This document shows positions 1 through 6,311 of a DNA stretch of 7,834 nt, in pieces (the first letter of the stretch is position 1; each line of letters begins with the position of its first letter). This stretch comes from Desulfobulbaceae bacterium UBA5123. GTDB taxonomy: Bacteria; Desulfobacterota; Desulfobulbia; Desulfobulbales; UBA5123. The stretch lies in NCBI GenBank assembly GCA_002415465.1, contig DHYT01000023.1, positions 4,254-12,087 of the forward strand. The letters run 5' to 3'. A model generated the notes under the pieces. It was not told the DNA's origin. It saw only the letters and a program-made list of their open reading frames with translations, and ran no database searches. The position numbers were made by a program, and so were the translations under genes.

Positions 1-483
1 TCCGTGCGGGTGGCCGGCGACAAGATGGATGACGCCATCCTGCAATACATCAAGCGCAAACACAACCTGGCCATCGGCGAACACACCGCCGAGGTGATCA
101 AGACCACCATCGGCAACGTGCTTCCCGACCCCCCCTACGACACCATGGACATCAAGGGCCGCGACCTGATCTCCGGCGTTCCCAAGACCTTGACCATCGA
201 TTCGGGCGAGATCCGCACCGCCATCGCCGAGCAGGTCGACTCCATCGTCGAAACGGTGAAGATGGCCCTGGAACTGACCCCGCCGGAACTCTCCGCCGAC
301 ATCGTCGACCAGGGCATCGTCCTCACCGGCGGCGGCGCCCTGCTGAGGAACATGGACAAACGGCTCAAGCAGGAAACCGGCGTACCGGTGATCATCGCCG
401 ACGACCCGCTTTCCTCCGTGGTTCTCGGCTCCGGCAAGGCGCTTGAGAACATCGACGTCCTCAAAGACGTCATGATCACCTGA
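1..483 (+). CDS. mreB: Rod-shape-determining protein MreB, C-terminal part (5' end outside window)
   Basis: This is the last 160 codons of the actin-like MreB. It forms ATP-dependent filaments on the inner face of the cytoplasmic membrane and guides lateral wall synthesis. The reading frame is open from base 1. The opening residues SVRVAGDKMDDAI, followed by YIKRKHNLAIGEHTAE, match the MreB segment after the phosphate-2 motif. The adenosine-binding LTGGG lies at 322-336, and the C-terminal region with DDPLSSVVLGSGKALE follows. MreB proteins are usually near 345 residues, so about 185 N-terminal residues, including the phosphate-1 and phosphate-2 loops, lie upstream. The GTG at base 4 is an internal valine codon, not a start. 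It is the first visible gene of the cluster, 80 bp before mreC with a hairpin in the gap. Identification is secure from sequence similarity and context. Confidence 0.97.
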   Translation, partial: SVRVAGDKMDDAILQYIKRKHNLAIGEHTAEVIKTTIGNVLPDPPYDTMDIKGRDLISGVPKTLTIDSGEIRTAIAEQVDSIVETVKMALELTPPELSADIVDQGIVLTGGGALLRNMDKRLKQETGVPVIIADDPLSSVVLGSGKALENIDVLKDVMIT

Positions 484-495
484 TTTGCGAACCAC

Positions 496-533
496 GGAAG
501 CCGTGGCCCCCCGGCCGCGGCTTCCTTCTCTTT
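496..533 (+). terminator. Strong hairpin between mreB and mreC: attenuator or partial terminator
   Basis: Bases 496-508 pair with 513-525. There are 8 perfect pairs (GGAAGCCG with CGGCTTCC), one T-G wobble, then 4 more GC pairs, closed by a CCCC tetraloop. The stem is followed by a pyrimidine stretch, TTCTCTTT (526-533), whose U-tract is broken by two Cs. That is weaker than a classical intrinsic terminator. Placement just after the mreB stop suggests it lowers read-through into mreCD-mrdA-rodA or protects the 3' end of a short mreB transcript. The structure is read directly from sequence; the function is inference. Confidence 0.6.
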
Positions 534-563
534 GAAAAATCGAAACCGCACACGTGATCTCCC

Positions 564-1397
564 ATGAGGAATCGAGCTAAACGCGCCCGCCAAATCAAAG
601 CCCTGCTACTCTTTGGCGTCCTCCTGGTTCTCATCCTGATGCTGATCGTCGCCACCGTCGGCCGGCGGCAGTTCAACGCCCCCCACAAATTCGCCCTGGA
701 ACTGATCGGCAGGGCCCAGTCCGGCATCACCTGCATCACCGGGATGATCTCCAATGTCTGGGACGGCTACATCGCCCTGGTCGATGTCCGTGAGGAAAAC
801 CTGCGGCTGCGCGCCGAACTGCAAAAATCCAAGGCGCTCAACAACAAGTATGCCGAGGCCGTCGCGATCAACGACCGCCTCACCAAACTCCTCGGCCTCA
901 AGGAATCCCTTTCCGCACCCAACCTCACCGCCCGGATCATCGGCCGCGACCCCTCGCTCTGGTTCAAGACGTTGATCATCGACCGCGGCAGCAGCGACGG
1001 CGTCAAGCAAGGCATGCCGGTGGTCACCGCCGAGGGCATTGTCGGACAGATCATGAGCCTGTCACCCCACTACGCCAAGGTCCTGCTCACCATCGACCCC
1101 AACAGCGCCATCGACGTCATTGTCCAGCGGACCAGGGTGCAGGGCATCATCAAGGGAAACGGCAGCGGCTACCAGCTGCATTATGTGCTCAAGAACTGGA
1201 AGATCAGCCGGGGCGACACCATCGTCACCTCCGGGCTGGGCGGCATCTTCCCCGAGGGATTGCAGGTCGGCACGGTCACCCGGGTCACCGAAAGCCGCCG
1301 CGGCATGTTTCAAAAGATCGACATCCAGCCGTCGGTGGATTTCTCGCAGCTTGAGCATCTCATCATTATCATGAAAGAAAACTCCCTCGCCGAATAG
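564..1397 (+). CDS. mreC: Rod-shape-determining protein MreC
   Basis: MreC is a bitopic membrane protein whose periplasmic domain binds and activates PBP2 of the elongasome. At 277 residues it has the usual length. Visible parts in order are a basic cytoplasmic N-terminus (RNRAKRARQIK), one transmembrane helix at about 12-32, a charged coiled-coil stretch at about 75-112, and the beta-rich periplasmic domain. The last has family-typical GIVGQI (158-163), SGLGGIFPEGLQVGTV (223-238) and a closing DFSQLEHLIII. The ATG at 564 is the only reasonable start: an in-frame TGA sits at 555-557 and the next methionine is inside the membrane helix. No convincing Shine-Dalgarno precedes it, so initiation may be weak. 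It lies 80 bp after mreB and 47 bp before mreD. Confidence 0.95.
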   Translation: MRNRAKRARQIKALLLFGVLLVLILMLIVATVGRRQFNAPHKFALELIGRAQSGITCITGMISNVWDGYIALVDVREENLRLRAELQKSKALNNKYAEAVAINDRLTKLLGLKESLSAPNLTARIIGRDPSLWFKTLIIDRGSSDGVKQGMPVVTAEGIVGQIMSLSPHYAKVLLTIDPNSAIDVIVQRTRVQGIIKGNGSGYQLHYVLKNWKISRGDTIVTSGLGGIFPEGLQVGTVTRVTESRRGMFQKIDIQPSVDFSQLEHLIIIMKENSLAE

Positions 1398-1444
1398 AAC
1401 GGACCAGGGAACCCGCTACAACCAACGCCCGAGAACGTACCTTC

Positions 1445-1981
1445 ATGCTTATTTTCTTCTTCCTGATGCTGGGCGCAACGCTTCTCACCATCCAGACCAC
1501 CATCTTCACCATGCTGCCGCCATGGATGGGCAACCCGGACCTGCTCTTCCTGCTCATCGTCTTCATCGCCATTCGCTTCGACATCTTTCCGGGCGCCCTG
1601 CTGGCGCTGCTGTTCGGCCTGATGACCGACATCTATGCCGGCATCTTCCTCGGCCTCTATCCGGTGGTTTACCTGCTCCTCTATTTTCTGCTGCAGGGGA
1701 TGTCAAGACTCCTGGTCATCGACGAAACCGTGCACCAGGCCCCGCTGGCGGCGACAAGCTACCTCTTCACCAGCAGCGGCATCTTTATCTTTGCCACCAT
1801 CCTCGCCCCGGACGCCTCCCTCGACTGGTCCTGGCGCAACGTTATCCTGGAAACCCTGATCCTGGCGGTTATCGCCATCCCCTTCTATCACTTCTGCGCC
1901 AAGCTCCATGAACTGGTGCAGGGCGGCATCAAAAATCGAACCTTTCTGCGGCCGAAAACCGGCAACCGCTTTCGCGTATGA
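1445..1981 (+). CDS. mreD: Rod-shape-determining protein MreD
   Basis: MreD is a small polytopic inner-membrane protein that works with MreC in controlling elongasome activity. It has 178 residues, close to the family norm. The sequence is strongly hydrophobic with about five or six helices: near 2-22, 32-48, 50-68, 70-90, 103-121 and 133-150. The segment PDLLFLLIVFIAIRFDIFPG, then GLMTDIYAG, is the recognisable MreD core. The C-terminus is basic and probably cytoplasmic (KNRTFLRPKTGNRFRV). The ATG at 1445 is chosen because it opens the first hydrophobic helix and no other start lies between it and mreC. No clear Shine-Dalgarno is seen. Its last four bases overlap the mrdA start (ATGA). Confidence 0.93.
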   Translation: MLIFFFLMLGATLLTIQTTIFTMLPPWMGNPDLLFLLIVFIAIRFDIFPGALLALLFGLMTDIYAGIFLGLYPVVYLLLYFLLQGMSRLLVIDETVHQAPLAATSYLFTSSGIFIFATILAPDASLDWSWRNVILETLILAVIAIPFYHFCAKLHELVQGGIKNRTFLRPKTGNRFRV

Positions 1982-3843
1982 GCCGATTTCTCACCAGCAT
2001 CTATAAAATCGACGACGCCGAGCTGAACACGCTCAAACGGCGCATCGACATCGCCTCGGCGGTGGCGATTTTCTTTATCGCCATCCTCATCGTCCGCCTC
2101 TGGTATCTGCAGATCCACCGGGGCGACGACTACGTCCAGCTCTCCGAAAGCAACCGGATCCGGGTGCAGAGCCTCAACGCCCCGCGCGGCAACATTCTCG
2201 ACCGTCAGGGACACGTCATCATTGCCAACCGCCCCTCCTTCAACATCGTCTGGGTGCGTGAGGATGCCCCCAACCCGGATGCGGTTCTCAAAAAGCTTTC
2301 CCGCATCCTGCATGAGGATATCTCCGTCATCCTGGACCGCATCCGCGCCTACGCCGACCATCCCCGCTACATGCCCTTCCGGCTCAAGGAGGATATCGAT
2401 TGGCGCACCCTGATCTACATCGAGAATCACCACCTCGACCTGCCGGGGGTGCACATCGAGGTGCTGCCCAACCGCGATTACCTGCTCGGCAACTTCGCCT
2501 CCCATCTCATTGGCTACCTTGCCGAAATAAATGAAAAGGAATTGGCCAAACACGCCGATGCCGATTACGACCTAGGCGACCAGCTCGGCAAACAGGGCAT
2601 CGAGAAACTCTACGAGAGATACCTGCGCGGAGAAAAAGGCCGCAAGTATCTCGAGGTGGATGTGCACGGGCTTGAGCAAAAGATGCTCAACAGCAAGGAG
2701 CCCTTGCCCGGCGACGATCTGCAGCTGACCATCGACATCGACATGCAGACCACCGCCGAGACCGCCATGGAAGGGAAAGCCGGGGCGGTGGTGGCCATGG
2801 AGGTCAACACCGGCCGGTTGCTGGTGCTGGCAAGCTCCCCCCCCATGCACCTCGAAGAGTTCATCGGCGGCATTTCCAGCGCCGCCTGGAAAGAAATGCT
2901 GAACAACCCCCTGCACCCCCTGATCGACAAGACCATCCAGGGGCAATACCCGCCCGGCTCCACCTACAAAATCGTCACCGCCCTGGCAGGCTTGAGCGAA
3001 GGGGTGATGACCCCGGACACCGTTATATACTGCCCCGGCCATTACTCCTTCGGCAACCGCCGCTACGGCTGCTGGAAAAACACCGGCCATGGCCCGGTGA
3101 ATCTGCGGCGTGCGCTGAAGGAATCCTGCGACGTTTACTTCTATCAGATCGGACAGAGAGTCGGGGTGGGCACCCTGGCCCGCTATGCGCAAAGCCTGGG
3201 CCTCGGCATCAAGAGCGGCATCGAGCTTGAAAACGAAAAACCCGGTCTCACCCCCACCGACGCCTGGAAACGGCAACGGTTCAAGGAACCGTGGCAAGAC
3301 GGTGAAACCCTCTCGGTGGCCATCGGCCAGGGATTCAACCTGGCGACCCCGCTGCAGATCTGTCGGATGACCGCCGCCACCGTCAACGGCGGCACCCTCT
3401 ACCGCCCGCAACTGCTGGAATCGATCACCGACCCCGAAGGGAAGAAAATCAAGCAATTCGAGCCGATCATCGACGGCCACGCCCTCGGCAGTCGCGCCTC
3501 CCTCGATCTGATCCGCGACGCCTTGACGGCGGTGGTCAACGAACAGCACGGCACCGGCGGCGCCGCCAAACTGGAAAACATCTCCGTGGGCGGCAAAACC
3601 GGCACCGCCCAGGTCATCCATCTATCCAAATACAAGGACGCCAAGGAGGATGAGATACCCTACCAATACCGTGACCACGCCTGGATCACCTGCTTTGCCC
3701 CCACCGAGAAACCGGAGATCGCCGTGACGGTTCTCGTGGAGCATGGCGGACACGGCGGTTCGGCGGCAGGCCCGGTTGCCAAGCAGGTCCTGGAGGAGTA
3801 TTTTGCCCAAAAGGCCGCGGCCGCCAACAATACCACGCCGTAA
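1978..3843 (+). CDS. mrdA: Penicillin-binding protein 2, elongasome D,D-transpeptidase
   Basis: PBP2 is the class B PBP that cross-links peptidoglycan during rod elongation, paired with the glycosyltransferase RodA. It has 621 residues, typical for PBP2. There is a short cytoplasmic tail, one membrane anchor at about 25-44 and the pedestal beginning near 60 with the APRGNILDRQG box at 68-78. The transpeptidase domain follows from about 265. Catalytic motifs are intact: SxxK at Ser328-Lys331 (PGSTYK), the second motif Ser383-Cys384-Asp385, and KTG at 540-542. Cys352, Cys365, His371 and Cys384 fall around the second motif and could bind zinc. The start overlaps the mreD stop by ATGA with no separate Shine-Dalgarno, indicating translational coupling. 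PBP2 and PBP3 are paralogues; length and linkage to mreCD and rodA favour PBP2. Confidence 0.96.
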   Translation: MSRFLTSIYKIDDAELNTLKRRIDIASAVAIFFIAILIVRLWYLQIHRGDDYVQLSESNRIRVQSLNAPRGNILDRQGHVIIANRPSFNIVWVREDAPNPDAVLKKLSRILHEDISVILDRIRAYADHPRYMPFRLKEDIDWRTLIYIENHHLDLPGVHIEVLPNRDYLLGNFASHLIGYLAEINEKELAKHADADYDLGDQLGKQGIEKLYERYLRGEKGRKYLEVDVHGLEQKMLNSKEPLPGDDLQLTIDIDMQTTAETAMEGKAGAVVAMEVNTGRLLVLASSPPMHLEEFIGGISSAAWKEMLNNPLHPLIDKTIQGQYPPGSTYKIVTALAGLSEGVMTPDTVIYCPGHYSFGNRRYGCWKNTGHGPVNLRRALKESCDVYFYQIGQRVGVGTLARYAQSLGLGIKSGIELENEKPGLTPTDAWKRQRFKEPWQDGETLSVAIGQGFNLATPLQICRMTAATVNGGTLYRPQLLESITDPEGKKIKQFEPIIDGHALGSRASLDLIRDALTAVVNEQHGTGGAAKLENISVGGKTGTAQVIHLSKYKDAKEDEIPYQYRDHAWITCFAPTEKPEIAVTVLVEHGGHGGSAAGPVAKQVLEEYFAQKAAAANNTTP

Positions 3844-3864
3844 GGCGCCATCAGAGGATACGCC

Positions 3865-4977
3865 ATGTTTCGGTTTGATCGCCGTCTGCTTCTCAACTTC
3901 GACTGGGTGCTGCTCCTCACCGTGCTGTTGATCTCCATCATGGGGCTGACCAACCTCTACAGCGCCAGCCACTCCGGTCGCATGCTCGGCACCCCGGTCT
4001 ACATGAAGCAGCTGTACTTCTTCCTGGTCGGCTATGGGTTGATTCTCGCCATCATCAGCATCGATTACAAGGTGCTGCTCAGCTGGAACTACCCCTTTTA
4101 TGTCATCGCCGTCCTGCTGCTGCTCTTCTCCCTGCTCTTCGGGCGATCGGTGGCCAATACCCAGCGCTGGATCAACTTCGGCTTTTTCTATCTGCAGCCC
4201 TCGGAACCGGCCAAGCTTGCGCTGGTCATCACCCTGGCCAGTTACTACTACCGCAAGGACACCGGCAAGGGCTTTACCCTCAAGGAACTGACGGTCCCGA
4301 TCCTGCTCGCCGGCCTCCCCTTCCTGCTGATCGTCAAGCAGCCGGACCTGGGCACCGCCCTGATGCTGCTCTTCGTCTTCGTCTCCATGACCCTGTTCGT
4401 CAAGCTCAGGTGGCAAACCCTGGCGATCCTCGCCACCACCTGCCTTTCCGCCATCCCCATCGGCTGGAAATTCTTCTTGAAGCCCTACCAGCGGCAGCGC
4501 ATCGAGACCTTCCTGAACCCTGAGGGCGATCCGCTCAACACCGGCTACCACATCATGCAGTCCAAGATCGCGGTGGGCAGCGGGCTGAAGTTCGGCAAGG
4601 GCTTCATGCACGGCACCCAGGGCCAGCTCGACTTCCTGCCCGAACGGCACACCGACTTCGCCTTCTCGGTATGGGCGGAGGAATGGGGCTTCTTCGGCTC
4701 GATCATCCTGCTGGGCTGCTACTTCTTCATGATCCTCTGGGGCCTCAACATCGCCGTCACCTCGCGGGACAAGTTCGGGGTCCTGCTCGCCTTCGGCATC
4801 GTCTCCCTTATCTTCTGGCAGGCGTTCATCAACCTTGCCATGGTCATGGGGTTGCTGCCGGTGGTCGGCATGCCGCTGCCGCTCTTCAGCTACGGCGGCT
4901 CCTCGCTGATGACCACCATGATCGGCATCGGCATCCTGATGAACATCCGCATGCGCCGCTACATGGCCGGCTCCTGA
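3865..4977 (+). CDS. rodA: RodA, SEDS-family peptidoglycan glycosyltransferase
   Basis: RodA polymerises lipid II into glycan strands at the outer face of the inner membrane, in complex with PBP2. It is 370 residues with about ten hydrophobic helices, the normal SEDS length and layout. Family motifs are NTQRWINFG (98-106), QPSEPAKL (111-118), the KQPDLGTAL box with Asp161, then FLPERHTDFAFSVWAEEWGFFG with Asp264. Asp264 matches the aspartate essential for polymerisation in studied RodA proteins. The C-terminal signature is GMPLPLFSYGGSS (335-347). The start at 3865 is supported by GAGGA at 3854-3858 with a 6-base spacer, 21 bp after mrdA. The paralogue FtsW is excluded mainly by linkage to mrdA and mreBCD. 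No forward-strand terminator with a U-tract follows the gene. Confidence 0.96.
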   Translation: MFRFDRRLLLNFDWVLLLTVLLISIMGLTNLYSASHSGRMLGTPVYMKQLYFFLVGYGLILAIISIDYKVLLSWNYPFYVIAVLLLLFSLLFGRSVANTQRWINFGFFYLQPSEPAKLALVITLASYYYRKDTGKGFTLKELTVPILLAGLPFLLIVKQPDLGTALMLLFVFVSMTLFVKLRWQTLAILATTCLSAIPIGWKFFLKPYQRQRIETFLNPEGDPLNTGYHIMQSKIAVGSGLKFGKGFMHGTQGQLDFLPERHTDFAFSVWAEEWGFFGSIILLGCYFFMILWGLNIAVTSRDKFGVLLAFGIVSLIFWQAFINLAMVMGLLPVVGMPLPLFSYGGSSLMTTMIGIGILMNIRMRRYMAGS

Positions 4978-4988
4978 CCTCGCCTGCC

Positions 4989-5026
4989 AAATAAAATGGG
5001 GGAAGCCGCCCGATGCGACTTCCCCC
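4989..5026 (-). terminator. Intrinsic terminator of the cyd operon (distal)
   Basis: Bases 4998-5005 (GGGGGAAG) pair perfectly with 5019-5026 (CTTCCCCC), with three further inner pairs after one mismatch. Read on the reverse strand, the stem is followed by ATTTTATTT (4997-4989), the U-rich tail expected of a Rho-independent terminator. On the forward strand it is followed by GATGAGG with no T run, so it should act mainly on transcripts arriving from cydABX. Confidence 0.8.
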
Positions 5027-5030
5027 GATG

Positions 5031-5057
5031 AGGAAAAGATACGGTCTCTTCCGTATC
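5031..5057 (-). terminator. Terminator-like hairpin directly after the small cyd gene (proximal)
   Basis: GATACGG (5038-5044) pairs perfectly with CCGTATC (5051-5057) around a 6-base loop. On the reverse strand the stem is followed by TTTTCCTC (5037-5030), a short U-tract. It begins 4 bases after the stop of the small gene and lies 11 bases before the distal terminator stem. A 7-pair stem is modest, so it may be a partial terminator or a 3'-end stabiliser backed up by the distal one. Confidence 0.55.
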
Positions 5058-5061
5058 CGAC

Positions 5062-5154
5062 TTACAGCATTCCCGCCTTGGCAAGAACATACTCCGCGCC
5101 CTTGTAGGACACCACCAGGGTCACGACCCAGCTAACGAGCAACAGTGCGGCCAT
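5062..5154 (-). CDS. Small single-helix membrane protein, candidate cytochrome bd third subunit (CydX-like)
   Basis: This 30-residue ORF begins MAALLLVSWVV and ends LAKAGML. It has one hydrophobic helix at about 2-17 followed by a short amphipathic tail (YKGAEYVLAKAGML). A perfect AGGAGG lies six bases before its ATG and it starts 19 bases after the cydB stop, with a terminator just downstream. This is the position of cydX, whose product is a single-helix subunit of about 30-40 residues that stabilises the haems of bd oxidase. I cannot align it with E. coli CydX, with its WYFAWILG start, nor with CydS or CydH from memory, so the assignment rests on size, topology and position. An in-frame open stretch extends upstream to 5292, but that part overlaps cydB out of frame and is a shadow. 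It is too short for many annotation pipelines. Confidence 0.75.
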   Translation of the reverse strand: MAALLLVSWVVTLVVSYKGAEYVLAKAGML

Positions 5155-5160
5155 CTGTAA

Positions 5161-5166
5161 CCTCCT
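5161..5166 (-). promoter_or_regulatory. Ribosome binding site of the small cyd gene
   Basis: The reverse strand reads AGGAGG here, a perfect Shine-Dalgarno, with a six-base spacer (TTACAG) to the ATG at 5154. It fixes the start of the 30-residue ORF and is the main evidence that the ORF is translated. It lies in the 19-base gap after cydB. Confidence 0.85.
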
Positions 5167-5173
5167 TTGCTTT

Positions 5174-6310
5174 TCAATAAAGTTTCTTCCGGTCGGCATC
5201 GACAAGATCCGCCTCGGAAAGCTTCCGTGCATCCATGGCCCGCCAGACATAGGCGATATAGGCCAGCACCAGCGGCACCGCCAGGGCGACATAGCTCATG
5301 GCGGTGAGGGTGTAATGGCTGCTGGAGGCGTTATGGATGGTAAGGCTGCTCTGCAGATCGAACTTGGAAGGATAAAAGGCGGTATGGTTATACCCGGCGA
5401 GGGAAAAGATCGCCAGGCCAACCAGCACCGTGCCGATGCCGCCGAACCAGATGCCGCTGCGCTTGCCCATGAACGTATCGCCGACCACCCCGAAGACCAC
5501 CAGCAGCAAGCCGCCAACGAGCATGCCCGGCACGGCCGGCATCGCCAAGAGGTTATGCAGATATTTCGCCGGCTCCATCGCCACCGCGCCGGTGGCCGGA
5601 TCCACCGCAAAACCGCTGATGGTCACGATCCCGAACAGCACGTAAAGCAGAAATGGCAACAGACAGAGGAGATTGACGAAGGCGGCCCTCCGGGAACGAG
5701 CCGTCAGTTGCGCATGATCGATGTGGTTGGTGAGATACATGGCCCCCAGCACCCGGGCCAGGAAAACCAGCATCAGCCCGAAACAGACATTGAAGGGGTT
5801 GAACGCCGCCTCAAGGCCGCGCAGCGGATGCTGCCAGGCCACCTGATTGTATTCGTTCAGGGAGAAATTGGACCCGGTGAAAAAGGTGCCCACCGCCGCG
5901 CCGATCAACAGGATGCCGACGCTGCCGTTGACGAACAGGAAGAAATCATAGACGGCGGTGCCGAGAAAATTATCGGGCTTGCGGCGATACTCGTAACTCA
6001 CCGCCTGCACGATAAAGGTAAAGAGGATCGCCACCCACACCCAGTACGCACCGCCGAAACTGGTGGCGTAAAACTTCGGAAAGGCCGCGAACAGGGCGCC
6101 GCCGAACAGCACCAGGGTCGTAAAGGTGAGCTCCCACTTGCGCCCGAGGGAGTTGACCACCAGCATCTTTTCCGGGCCGGTTTTGGCCACCGTGCACAGC
6201 AGTGTCTGCCCGCCCTGGACAAAGGTGAGAAAGAGGAAGAGCGACCCGACCAGGGACGCGATCAGCCACCAGAGTTCCTGCAATTGCGTTAATTCAAGAC
6301 TTCCGAACAT
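5174..6310 (-). CDS. cydB: Cytochrome bd quinol oxidase subunit II (CydB), divergent type
   Basis: CydB is the membrane subunit that pairs with CydA in cytochrome bd. It has 378 residues and about nine hydrophobic helices, matching the usual length. The conserved parts are GGALFAAFPKFYATSFGGAYW (70-90), FLARVLGAMYLTNHID (183-198), GDTFMGKRSGIWFGG (278-291), YPSKFDLQSSLTIHNASSSHYTLTAM (313-338) and a C-terminus ending in LY. The N-terminal GFD motif of E. coli CydB is replaced by VQGGQ (31-35), and the residue matching E. coli Asp58 is Glu60 (KWE). From memory this fits a CydB branch common in Bacteroidetes and some anaerobes. The start ATG at 6310 is set by GGAGGAGG six bases upstream, one base past the cydA stop (TGATATG), so the pair is very likely translationally coupled. 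Confidence 0.95.
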   Translation of the reverse strand: MFGSLELTQLQELWWLIASLVGSLFLFLTFVQGGQTLLCTVAKTGPEKMLVVNSLGRKWELTFTTLVLFGGALFAAFPKFYATSFGGAYWVWVAILFTFIVQAVSYEYRRKPDNFLGTAVYDFFLFVNGSVGILLIGAAVGTFFTGSNFSLNEYNQVAWQHPLRGLEAAFNPFNVCFGLMLVFLARVLGAMYLTNHIDHAQLTARSRRAAFVNLLCLLPFLLYVLFGIVTISGFAVDPATGAVAMEPAKYLHNLLAMPAVPGMLVGGLLLVVFGVVGDTFMGKRSGIWFGGIGTVLVGLAIFSLAGYNHTAFYPSKFDLQSSLTIHNASSSHYTLTAMSYVALAVPLVLAYIAYVWRAMDARKLSEADLVDADRKKLY

Positions 6311-6311
6311 A

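Noticed and set aside
532..560. Possible promoter before mreC (TTGAAA at 532, TGATCT at 555)
   Set aside because: The spacing is 17 bases but the -10 match is poor, and the transcript would begin after the mreC ATG.
1398..1444. mreC-mreD gap examined for a regulatory element
   Set aside because: No hairpin, repeat or promoter-like pair was found in these 47 bases; it looks like a plain spacer.
2572..3621. Reverse-strand ORF (349 codons) opposite mrdA
   Set aside because: It is fully covered by the PBP2 gene with all catalytic motifs. The reverse product shows no domain and has biased Gly, Ala, Val and His composition.
3622..4650. Long reverse-strand ORF (342 codons) opposite mrdA and rodA
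   Set aside because: The product is rich in Gly, Gln, Asp and Glu with low-complexity runs, typical of the antisense of a GC-rich hydrophobic membrane gene. The opposite strand encodes a clear RodA.
5155..5292. N-terminal extension of the small cyd ORF up to a start at 5292
   Set aside because: The extension overlaps cydB in another frame and has no membrane or domain logic. The AGGAGG at 5161-5166 marks the internal ATG at 5154 as the real start.
5315..6292. Forward-strand ORF (325 codons) opposite cydB
   Set aside because: It is a shadow of cydB. The product is a charged, Gln- and His-rich sequence with no recognisable motif.
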